Assembly (NCBI GenBank): GCA_041402045.1
Contig: JAWKSZ010000038.1
Location: forward strand, 1 to 64,000
From: JAGQRJ01 sp041402045
GTDB lineage: Bacteria > Planctomycetota > J058
DNA length: 64,000 nt
Direction of reading: 5' to 3'
Under the pieces are notes generated by a model. It worked only from the letters and a program-made list of their open reading frames with translations. It was not told the origin of the DNA and made no database searches. The position numbers and the translations under genes are program-made. Shown here piece after piece: positions 26,893-37,174 of the stretch. Every line of letters starts with the position of its first letter. Positions within the stretch are counted from its first letter, which is position 1.

Positions 26893-26949
26893 GGGCAAGT
26901 CTTGCCCACCGACCTCCGCGACCTCACGCATGTCCACGCAAACGTGAGG
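26893..26949 (+). promoter_or_regulatory. Repeated leader element, copy B
   Basis: Core 26893-26930 starts with the near-perfect palindrome gggcaagtcttgccc and continues accgacctccgcgacctcac. It matches copy A at 18681 at 34 of 38 positions. A second hairpin pairs cctcacg (26922-26928) with cgtgagg (26943-26949), a perfect 7-bp stem where copy A uses different bases downstream. The core ends 68 nt before the ATG at 26999. It lies between divergent genes, so it could also act on the ATPase gene. Confidence 0.5.
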
Positions 26950-26998
26950 CTTACGTCGGCGCTCGGTGTGCGCTCGAGGCCCCCAGAAGGAGGCCGAC

Positions 26999-27823
26999 AT
27001 GAGAGGCACGACACTGAGTGGGATCGCGTTGGTGGCGCTGTGCGCCGTGGCTCAGGGGCAGGACGGGGAGGCGGGGCGCGCGGCCTGCCTGCGCTTCCTG
27101 ACCCAGGGGGAATACGCCCCGCGCCCGGAGCTGAAGACCCTGGACGGGCTCGAGGCCCACCCGGGATCCGGGCACCCGGCGCAGGGGGAGCTGGTCGAGC
27201 TGTGCGGGAACGGGTTCACGGTGGCCTACGACGCGCAGCAGGCGATCGTGAGCTACAACGCCTTCGACCGCGCGTTCCGCCTGCCCGACTCGTCGCTGTT
27301 CAACGAGCCTGAGCGCGCGCTGGCGGAGATCCGCAAGCGCACGCGCTTCAGCGACGCCGAGCTCGCGCGGCGGGCCAAGGCCTTCTTCCTCTCGCGGATC
27401 CCGGACCGGGAGCGGCGGCTGTTCAAGCGCACCGACAGCGCGCTGCTCAGCAACTTCAACCCGATCTGGTACGAGGTGAGCTACGTCGAGATCCCGACCG
27501 ACGGCGCGCTCGCGGTCTACCCAAACACGATCACCGTCGGGCTCAACCCCGAGACCGGCGAGGTGGTCTTCTACCGGGCGACCCACGTGCGCGCGCGCTG
27601 GACCGAGGCCACCCCGGTGGACGCCGACGCGGCCTACGCGGCGGCGCGGGCGCTGGCGCCCGAGCTGACCTGGAAGGAGCCGCAGCGCCGCCTGGCGTTC
27701 GTCGAGGGCGAGGTCCGGCCGCGGTGGGTCGTCGCCGGCGACGACGGCAAGCAGATCGTGGTCGCCGACGTCGACGCCGTGGGCGGCGGCGCCAAGGTCG
27801 TGGCCGTGTTCCCCCTGGAGTAG
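26999..27823 (+). CDS. Secreted protein with PepSY-like C-terminus
   Basis: 274 residues from ATG 26999 with aaggagg six bases upstream. Signal peptide MRGTTLSGIALVALCAVAQG. The central part (FRLPDSSLFNEPERALAEIR, ARRAKAFFLSRIPDRERRL) is unrecognised. The end (TPVDADAAYAAARAL, LAFVEGEVRPRWVVAGDD) has the helix-plus-strands pattern seen in PepSY/YcdB-type domains, with a Trp-Val-Val core strand. The function is unknown; PepSY domains often inhibit proteases or sense envelope state. Preceded by the repeated leader element; followed by a strong shared terminator. Confidence 0.72.
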   Translation: MRGTTLSGIALVALCAVAQGQDGEAGRAACLRFLTQGEYAPRPELKTLDGLEAHPGSGHPAQGELVELCGNGFTVAYDAQQAIVSYNAFDRAFRLPDSSLFNEPERALAEIRKRTRFSDAELARRAKAFFLSRIPDRERRLFKRTDSALLSNFNPIWYEVSYVEIPTDGALAVYPNTITVGLNPETGEVVFYRATHVRARWTEATPVDADAAYAAARALAPELTWKEPQRRLAFVEGEVRPRWVVAGDDGKQIVVADVDAVGGGAKVVAVFPLE

Positions 27824-27846
27824 CCCCGCGAGGTCCCTCGGGGAAC

Positions 27847-27885
27847 GGAGGAGGGCGGGGCGTGCGCTACGCCCCGCCCTCCTCC
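27847..27885. terminator. Strong bidirectional hairpin terminator
   Basis: A perfect 17-bp stem (27847-27863 ggaggagggcggggcgt with 27869-27885) around a 5-nt loop, between the convergent genes at 26999 and 28431. The loop and right arm include the probable TAG stop of the minus-strand gene, so terminator and stop overlap. Confidence 0.8.
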
Positions 27886-28431
27886 TCCCCCGACCCGGAG
27901 CAGCGCGGACTCCGCGGCGGCCCGCACGGCGGCCGCCGGGATCGAGGGGTGCTCGCTCGCGCGCTGCAGGCACTTCGCCGCAGCGCTCGCCGAGCGCGTG
28001 CTCTTGCGCAGGAAGGTCGCCACGTCGCGGGCCCAGGGCGAGGCTTCGACCTGGGGCCAGGTCAGCCGCGCCAGCCGCCGCGGGTCGGCGCCGTGCCGCT
28101 CCACGAACGCGACCACCCGCTCCAGCGGCGTGGGCGCTGCGCCGGGCCGCGCCCGCCGACGCCGCGGACCCGCGACCCGCTCCACGGCGGCCAGGGCCGC
28201 CACGAACCGCACCTCGCGGCCCCAGGCCGCCAGGCCGCGCGCCCAGCCCAGCAGGTCCGCGGGCGGCGCGATCCCGGTCGCGCGCTGGGCCGCGGGGTCG
28301 CCGGCCCAGGCGCGGAGCGCCAGGGCCTCGGCCCGCAGCTCGCCGGAGCGCACCCGCGCCGCCAGGTAGGCGGCGGCGGCGGCGGGGCAGTCGGGGCGGC
28401 GCTCGTAGGTTCGCAGCAGGCGGTCGGTCAC
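27867..28431 (-). CDS. Hypothetical protein (probable frame break near the end)
   Basis: Starts at GTG 28431 (TDRLLRTYERRPDCPAAAAA). About 180 residues of helical, Ala/Arg-rich sequence: LRAWAGDPAAQRATGIAPP, FVAALAAVERVAGP, WPQVEASPWARDVATFLRKS. I recognise no family; LxAWAGDPAAQ resembles helical segments common in planctomycete proteins of unknown role. As written the frame runs on to 27634, through the terminator and 190 bases into the convergent gene, which is implausible. Removing one G of the run at 27894-27896 gives ...SALLRSGEEEGGA and a stop at 27867, inside the terminator hairpin. I use that end. It lies 42 bp from the giant kinase gene and shares its strand. Confidence 0.6.
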
Positions 28432-28473
28432 GGAGGTCCTCCGGCCCCTCGACCCGCCGCGGCGCCCCGGCTG

Positions 28474-31400
28474 TTACTCCGCCGGGACGGCGAAGGCGAG
28501 GAGCACCCCGCGGATCGAGCCCACCACGTAGACGCTGCCGTCGCCGTTGAAGCCCGAGACCATGGGGAACTCCTGCACGTCCGCGGAGAGCACCTCGCGG
28601 CGCGCGGCGACGTCCCACACCCGCACGTGCCCGGCTCGGTCGACGCTCCCGATCCGCTCGCCCTCCGGGTCGACGGCGCAGGAGTAGAGCGCGTCGGGGC
28701 CCGCGGGCAGCTCCTGGAGCACCTGACCCTCGAGGTCGACCACGAGCTCGGCGCCCCGGCGATACGCGAACAGGGCCGCGCCGCCCTGGAGGAAGCGCAG
28801 CCCGTCGGGGGCCTTGTCCTCCGGGAGCATGAACCGGTGCAGCAGCGCGCCGTCGGCGCCGCGGTAGACCCGGACCTCGCTGCTCGCACGCTCGACGCAG
28901 GCCAGGAGGTCGGCCTCGGGCAGGTAGCTGAACGCCTCGAGGGTCTCGCCCTCCGCCAGCCCCAGGTCGCGCTCGCCCTGCAGGTGGCCCGCGTAGTCGT
29001 AGCCGCGCAGCGCGCGGGGCTCCGCGGTCAGGATCCCCCAGCGCGCGGCGTAGACCCGCGACGCGCCCTTGGACTCGAACTGCGCCGCCAGCTCGCGCTC
29101 GGCGGTCCACACCCGCACCTGGTCCCAGGCGTCGAGGCCGACCACGTGCTGGCGGTCCGGGCTCACGGCGACCGAGGTCAGGTTTCGCCGCGCCTCGCGC
29201 ACCCCCCAGGCCTCGCGGCGGCTGCCGCTGGGGAGGTCCCACACGCGGTATTCCCCCAGCTCCCCCGCGCTCAGCAGGCGGCGCTCGTCGAGGGGCGTCA
29301 GGGTCCGGGTGCGACCCCCGCTGTAGCCCAGGAGGCTCCCGCTCCGCGCGTCGCGGGTCACCGCGTGCAAGAGGATCTGGGCCTCGTGGTCGTCTGGCCC
29401 GGGGGGCTGCTCCTCGAACAGGCGCAGCGCGCCCAGCGGGTAGCCGAGGCTCCAGTAGGCGCGCACCAGGGGCAGGAGCGGGACCTGCTCCCCGGCCCGG
29501 CGCGCCTCCTCCAGGAGGTCGATCCCGGCGCGCAGGCTGCCGCGGCGCAGGAAGCGCAGCCCCCGCGCCACCGGCGCGAGCACCGCAGGGTCGGAGACCG
29601 GGTCGAGGTGCTTGTCCCAGAGCAGGACGCCCTCGCGGCTGGCGCTGGCGACCCGCAGCGGGTCCAGGCTGAGGGCGATATCCGCCAGCGGCCCGCCGGG
29701 GGGCGAGAGGTAGGTCTCGCGCTGGGTGACGAGGGACCACAGGCAGGCGCGGCCGTCCTCGCCCACCGAGATCGCGCCGTCGCTCCCCAGGAACGACAGC
29801 GCGCGGATCGTGGCGCTGTGGGCCTCGAGGGAGCCCAGCCGCTCCCCCGAGGGCAGCGCGTAGCGCACGATCCCGCCGGTCTCGTCGCCGACCAGGAGCG
29901 AGGCGCCGTCGTCCTCGAGGGCCAGGGCGCTGACGCCGCGCGGGTGCGCGAAGGCGAAGCGCGCCGCGCCGTCGGGCCCCAGCCCGCGCAGCTCGCCCGC
30001 GGCGCTCCCGGCCACGAACAGCTCGGGGGTCACCGCCACCGCGCCGACCCGGGCGGCGAGCCCGGGCAGCGCGCTGCGCTCGACCTCCGACCCGCCGCGA
30101 TCGCGGAGCAGCACGAGCTCTCCGCCCGCGCCGCCGACCAGCGCGCCGTCGGCGGTCCAGGCCACGGCGCTGATCTCGGCGAGCTCGCTGCGCCAGCTCG
30201 CGACGGGCAGCCCCTGGGAGTCGAGCAGGCGCCACTCGCGCAGCGCGCCGTCCGCGCCGCAGGTGCGCAGGCGCGGCGACCCCGAGGCGTCCGGGGCGAG
30301 GAAGCGCATGCCGAGGATCGCCCCGGCGTGCCCGCGCAGGGTCTCCAGCTCGCGCCCGCTGTCAGCGTCGAACAGGTGCACGCTCCCGGCCTCGGTGCCA
30401 CCCGCGACCCAGGCGCCGGCGGGGTCGAGGGCCACCGCGCTCACCGGCGGGGGCGGCGGGGCGTCCGGGTCCTCGGTCGGCGGGGCGACCGAGAGGGTCT
30501 GCGCGCCGGCGGAGATCCGCGCGCCGCTGGGCTCCTCGTGGGCGAGCCCCAGGTCCCAGATCAGGGCCGCGGGCTCGCGCTCGCTGGGGTCGCGGGTCAC
30601 GAGGAAGAAGCCGCGGGGGGTGAGGGTCATGGGGCCGCGCCCGGCGCCGTCCAGGAAGCGCACCGGCTCGCCCTCGTGGGTCCACACCCGCAGCTCCCCG
30701 TCCGCCGAGAGGCTCACGAAGTGCGCGCCGTCGTGGGTGAAGCGCAGGTCCTCGACGTTGGCGCGGTGGGCGGCGAGCTGCGGGCCGGGGCGCCAGGCGT
30801 TCTTGTCCGAGTGGAACTCCCACAGGGTGAGCAGGCCCGCGGTCGCGCTCACGAGCTGAGGCACGGGCACCAGGCGCAGGTCCGGCGGCTGCCACTCGGC
30901 GCAGGCCACCGCGTCGATCGCGCGCAGCCCGGTGACCTCGGGGGTGTAGGACCAATGGTTGGCGCCGCGCCAGAACGCCCACCAGTGCAGGCTCCCGTCC
31001 TGCGAACCCGTGAAGCCCGCGCCCCAGTCCGCGCATACGTCGGGCGCCGGCCCGCCCGGGTGCTCGAGCTGGAACAGCGGCTCCAGCCCCGGGAGGCTCC
31101 ACACCCGCAGGAGCCCGTCGGCGCCGCTGGAGATCGCCTGCTCGCGGTGCTCGCCGCGGGTGATCTCGTAGGTCTCGAGCTGGAGCACGCCGCCGGGGTG
31201 GGCGTCGAGCACCTCCGCGTGCAGCTCGCCGCCGACGAAGCTGCGCAGGCTCCCGTCGGCGGAGGCCGCGAGCAGGGTCCGCCCCCGCGCGGCGAGGGCG
31301 CGGATCGCGCCGCCGGGCAGGGTCTGGCGCCCGAGCTCGGTGCCCCGCAGCAGGTCGAAGCTCAGGAGCTGGCCGTCTGCGCAGCCGACCCACACCGTCG

Positions 31401-33225
31401 CGTCGTCGGCGGCGGTGGCGGTGACCGGGCTCGGGGCCGGGAAGCGCATGAGCGGGCCTGGGGCGTAGCGCTCGGCCTCCCAGCGCCCGACCTGGGCCGG
31501 CAGCAGCGGGAGCCCGGTGCGCGCGCTCAAGGCCTCGGCGCGCTGGAAGGTCTCGCGCGCGCGCACGTAGCGCTCGCGGGTCATGAGCATGGTCCCCTGC
31601 GCCACGAGGGCGCCGGCGAGCTCCTGCTCGGCCAGGTGCTGCGCGTCGGCGGCGCGGGCGCGCTCGGTCTCCGCGCGCTGGGACTCGGCCCGGGCCTCGG
31701 CGGCGCTGGCCTCGGCGAGCTCCGCGTTGCGCACGGCCTCGTCCCGCGCGCCGCGCACGAGCACGAAGCCCACGGCGAGGCCGATCACGAGCACGAACAG
31801 GGCGGCCGCCAGGCCGACCCGCAGCGCGAGGGCCTGCCGCGCGGCGCGCGCGCGCTCCGCGCGCGCGGCCTGGATCCGCCCGGCCAGGGCCTGGGTCTCG
31901 GGGGCCGCGGGGAGCTGCGCGACCTGGGCTTCGGCCAGGCGCAGGTCCTCGTGGGCCAGGGCGGTCTCGGCGAAGGCGCGCCGCGCGGCGCCGATCCCCT
32001 CCTGCGCCCCGGGGTTGGCGTCCCAGAGCACGAGGGCGTGCTCGTAGCCGGCGATCGCCGCGGAGTAGTCCTGGTAGGCGGCGTCGGTGGTGGCCGCGGC
32101 GCGGGCGCGGTCGAGGCGCGCGCGGGCGGCGTCGGAGATCACCAGCGACTCGCGGTGCTTGAGGAACCCGCGCACGGCGTCGCGGAACTCGGCGACGTCG
32201 GGGTAGCGGTCCTCCGGCGCGCGGGCCAGGGCGCGGTGCGCGATCGCCCGCAGCTCGTCGGGGACGCCGGGCAGGGCCGGGGGGTGGCTGAGGAAGGCCT
32301 GGTAGATCACCGCCGGGAGCTTGGTGGCGTTGTGGGGCGGGCTGCCGGTGAGCAGCTCGACCAGGATCGCGCCCAGGAGGTAGACGTCGGTGCGCGGCGA
32401 GATCTTGGCCCCCTCGCCGGCGGCGAGCTCGGGGGGCATGTAAGCCGGGGTCCCGCAGGGGGCCTTGATCGCGCTCTTGTGCACGAGGGTCGAGTCGGGG
32501 GCGGGCTCCTCGCTCACGTCGACGGCGAGGCCCCAGTCCATGACCAGCACCTCGCCGAAGTCGCCGAGCATGACGTTCTCGGGCTTGAGGTCGCAGTGCA
32601 CGAGGTGGCGGCTGTGGGCGAAGCCCACGGCGTTGCTCACCTGGAGCAGGACCTCGAGGTGGTCCTCCAGCTCGTAGCGCGCCGCGCGGGCCTCGGCCTC
32701 GGGGGTCTTGGGGTGCAGGAGCTCCTTCCACGAGCCGCCCTCGACCAGCTTCATGGCGAGGATCGTCTCGCCGTCGGAGGTCGCGCCGAGGTCGTAGACC
32801 GGGACGATGTTCGGGTGGTCGAGCTGCCCGGTGGCCCGGGCCTCGGAGACGAACTTGGGCTCGCCCTTGCCGCGCTCCTTGACGGTCTTGATCGCCACGT
32901 CGCGCTGCAGGCTGGCCTGTCGCGCGCGGTAGACCACGCCCATGCCGCCCTGCCCGATCACCTCGCGCAGCTCGTAGCCCGCCGAGCGCGCGAGCTCCTC
33001 GGGGGTGGCGCCGCTGCGCAGGAGGCTCACGTGGGCGCTGACCCCGCCGGGGGGCGGGGCGCTGCCGACCAGGGGCCCGCCGCTGTCCGAGTCGGTGGGC
33101 GGAGGGACGAAGAGCGTGCCCGCGCTGTCGAGGGGGGGCTTGTAGGTCCGGCCGGGCTCGCTCGAGTCGAGGGGCGCGGTCGGAATCGTGATCGCCCAGA
33201 GCTTTTCGAGGTCGGCCTGGTCCAC
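28474..33225 (-). CDS. Giant Ser/Thr kinase with WD40-type repeat sensor
   Basis: 1583 residues. Kinase domain ~65-345: VIGQGGMGVVYRARQ (P-loop), AIKTV (lysine), LVHCDLKPENVML (catalytic loop, HCD rather than HRD), VMDWGLAVD (DWG rather than DFG) and GTPAYMPPEL. A juxtamembrane helical/TPR-like stretch (~370-460) and one transmembrane helix (VGLAAALFVLVIGLAVGFVL, ~470-490) follow. A short coiled coil (~495-540) leads to about 1,000 residues of beta-propeller repeats with W/F-D and GH/GS turns, e.g. LRGHAGAILGMRF, RVWDVAARREV and SLSADGELRVWTHEGE. Such proteins are typical of Planctomycetota; the propellers are thought to bind protein partners. Substrate and ligand are unknown. Confidence 0.92.
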   Translation of the reverse strand: MDQADLEKLWAITIPTAPLDSSEPGRTYKPPLDSAGTLFVPPPTDSDSGGPLVGSAPPPGGVSAHVSLLRSGATPEELARSAGYELREVIGQGGMGVVYRARQASLQRDVAIKTVKERGKGEPKFVSEARATGQLDHPNIVPVYDLGATSDGETILAMKLVEGGSWKELLHPKTPEAEARAARYELEDHLEVLLQVSNAVGFAHSRHLVHCDLKPENVMLGDFGEVLVMDWGLAVDVSEEPAPDSTLVHKSAIKAPCGTPAYMPPELAAGEGAKISPRTDVYLLGAILVELLTGSPPHNATKLPAVIYQAFLSHPPALPGVPDELRAIAHRALARAPEDRYPDVAEFRDAVRGFLKHRESLVISDAARARLDRARAAATTDAAYQDYSAAIAGYEHALVLWDANPGAQEGIGAARRAFAETALAHEDLRLAEAQVAQLPAAPETQALAGRIQAARAERARAARQALALRVGLAAALFVLVIGLAVGFVLVRGARDEAVRNAELAEASAAEARAESQRAETERARAADAQHLAEQELAGALVAQGTMLMTRERYVRARETFQRAEALSARTGLPLLPAQVGRWEAERYAPGPLMRFPAPSPVTATAADDATVWVGCADGQLLSFDLLRGTELGRQTLPGGAIRALAARGRTLLAASADGSLRSFVGGELHAEVLDAHPGGVLQLETYEITRGEHREQAISSGADGLLRVWSLPGLEPLFQLEHPGGPAPDVCADWGAGFTGSQDGSLHWWAFWRGANHWSYTPEVTGLRAIDAVACAEWQPPDLRLVPVPQLVSATAGLLTLWEFHSDKNAWRPGPQLAAHRANVEDLRFTHDGAHFVSLSADGELRVWTHEGEPVRFLDGAGRGPMTLTPRGFFLVTRDPSEREPAALIWDLGLAHEEPSGARISAGAQTLSVAPPTEDPDAPPPPPVSAVALDPAGAWVAGGTEAGSVHLFDADSGRELETLRGHAGAILGMRFLAPDASGSPRLRTCGADGALREWRLLDSQGLPVASWRSELAEISAVAWTADGALVGGAGGELVLLRDRGGSEVERSALPGLAARVGAVAVTPELFVAGSAAGELRGLGPDGAARFAFAHPRGVSALALEDDGASLLVGDETGGIVRYALPSGERLGSLEAHSATIRALSFLGSDGAISVGEDGRACLWSLVTQRETYLSPPGGPLADIALSLDPLRVASASREGVLLWDKHLDPVSDPAVLAPVARGLRFLRRGSLRAGIDLLEEARRAGEQVPLLPLVRAYWSLGYPLGALRLFEEQPPGPDDHEAQILLHAVTRDARSGSLLGYSGGRTRTLTPLDERRLLSAGELGEYRVWDLPSGSRREAWGVREARRNLTSVAVSPDRQHVVGLDAWDQVRVWTAERELAAQFESKGASRVYAARWGILTAEPRALRGYDYAGHLQGERDLGLAEGETLEAFSYLPEADLLACVERASSEVRVYRGADGALLHRFMLPEDKAPDGLRFLQGGAALFAYRRGAELVVDLEGQVLQELPAGPDALYSCAVDPEGERIGSVDRAGHVRVWDVAARREVLSADVQEFPMVSGFNGDGSVYVVGSIRGVLLAFAVPAE

Positions 33226-33273
33226 GGGATCCCCCGGGCGCGACTCTACCCGATCGGGGAGGGCGCCGGGTCG

Positions 33274-33855
33274 CTAGCGCCGCGCGCGGAAGCGGCGGCT
33301 GGCCTCTTCCAGGTGCGCCAGCTCCTCGGGGGCGAGGTTGGCGCGGCCGACGCGGTGCAGCTTGGCCAGGATCGCGTCCAGGCGCGACTCGAAGGCGCGC
33401 CGCTCCTCGCGCTCGACCTGCTCGGGGTCGGGCCCGAAGTCGACCCCCTGCTTCCAGGCGTCGGGGGAGTCCTGCCAGGCCTCCTGGGGCTCGACGTCCT
33501 CCAGGATCTGCTGGGTCACCTGCTCGGGGCTCATGGTCTCGAGCATGTGGCAGAGCATTTGGAACTGGAGGATCAGGGCGTTCACGTCGCCCACGGTGGT
33601 CCCGCTGCGCTCGGCGATCCGTTCGCGGCGGCTGTAGCCGTCCTCGCCGTCGAGGAGGGTGGGGTTCAGCCGCTCCTGGAGGGTCATGGCGCGCAGGATG
33701 CGCTCGATCGGCTCGAGCTCCTGGAGGTCGAACTGGTTCGCGTCCAGCAGGTCTTGCAGACCGGGGACGCGCGCGAGCAGGTCCTCGGGGAGGCCCCGGC
33801 TGCGAATGTCCTCCAGGCGGCGCAGGAAGTCTTCGAAGTTGTAGTCGCTCGACAT
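33274..33855 (-). CDS. Stand-alone SRP54 M-domain protein
   Basis: 193 residues from ATG 33855 (SSDYNFEDFLRRLEDIRSRG). It matches the end of the SRP GTPase Ffh from the G-to-M linker onward: FEDFLRRLEDIRSRG...LLARVPGL, then ELEPIERILRAMTLQERLNP. The RNA-binding helix-turn-helix SRRERIAERSGTTVGDVNAL and LQFQMLCHMLETMS follow. The NG GTPase domain is absent; no frame upstream encodes one. The Ffh SRxxRIAxGSG motif, which contacts 4.5S RNA, is nearly intact (SRRERIAERSG). A ~60-residue acidic tail is extra. It may bind SRP RNA or signal peptides without GTPase activity. It is co-directional with the giant kinase and 48 bp upstream of it. Confidence 0.83.
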   Translation of the reverse strand: MSSDYNFEDFLRRLEDIRSRGLPEDLLARVPGLQDLLDANQFDLQELEPIERILRAMTLQERLNPTLLDGEDGYSRRERIAERSGTTVGDVNALILQFQMLCHMLETMSPEQVTQQILEDVEPQEAWQDSPDAWKQGVDFGPDPEQVEREERRAFESRLDAILAKLHRVGRANLAPEELAHLEEASRRFRARR

Positions 33856-34368
33856 GCGGTCACCCGACGGTCCTGACGGTACCGTCTCCGTGCACACTAG
33901 CAACGCACATACCCGCTGTCCGCGACGGAAGTCTAATTCTGCCGTAGGGGCGGTGTGTCAAGATGGCAGCCGCGGCACCCCGGGTGGAGCAGTTCTGGAC
34001 GCTGCCGTGCCCTGAGCCGCACGCAGGGAGAGAACCGCCAAGGACGCCAAGGACCGCCAAGGCTCCGCCCACGCGGCCCCCGCCTCCAGGGCCGGACCTG
34101 CGGGAGCGGCCAGGCATGTGGGGTCCCAGAAGAAGTCTAAACCCCGTAGGTGACCGACTCAGCGGAGCCTTGGCGATCCTTGGCGTCCTTGGCGTCCTTG
34201 GCGGGTGAACCGCAGGCCGGTGCGCGCTCGCGTCGGCGGAGCTTCCGCTATGCCGGTGCGCGAGGGCGGACGGAGGAAGAATTGAACCGCCAAGGCCGCC
34301 AAGGGCGCCAAGGCTCCGCCGAATGCATGCCGCGCCGGCGGGGCTATCGGCGCGCTCGCAGACGGCCC
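33856..34368. repeat. Intergenic region with CCAAGG-type repeats
   Basis: A 513-bp gene-free stretch. Three blocks of a dispersed-repeat type occur: forward at 34033-34069 (aaccgccaaggacgccaagg...), inverted at 34163-34208 (ccttggcgtccttggcg...), and forward again at 34284-34320. Blocks 1/2 and 2/3 form long imperfect inverted repeats. Each block is a tandem of the 9-bp unit cgccaagga. Such units are common between genes in many large bacterial genomes; their function is unknown. No frame in this region looks coding. Confidence 0.75.
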
Positions 34369-37167
<2,799 letters not shown>

Positions 37168-37174
37168 GCCGCGC

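Noticed and set aside
24505..27009. Longer start for the HerA-like ATPase
   Set aside because: The extension translates the repeated leader element and divergent promoter region; GTG 26841 has a good ribosome site.
27724..33876. A 2050-codon open frame on the plus strand
   Set aside because: It is antisense to the kinase-WD40 gene and arises from high G+C; the product has no domain logic, whereas the minus strand shows clear kinase motifs.
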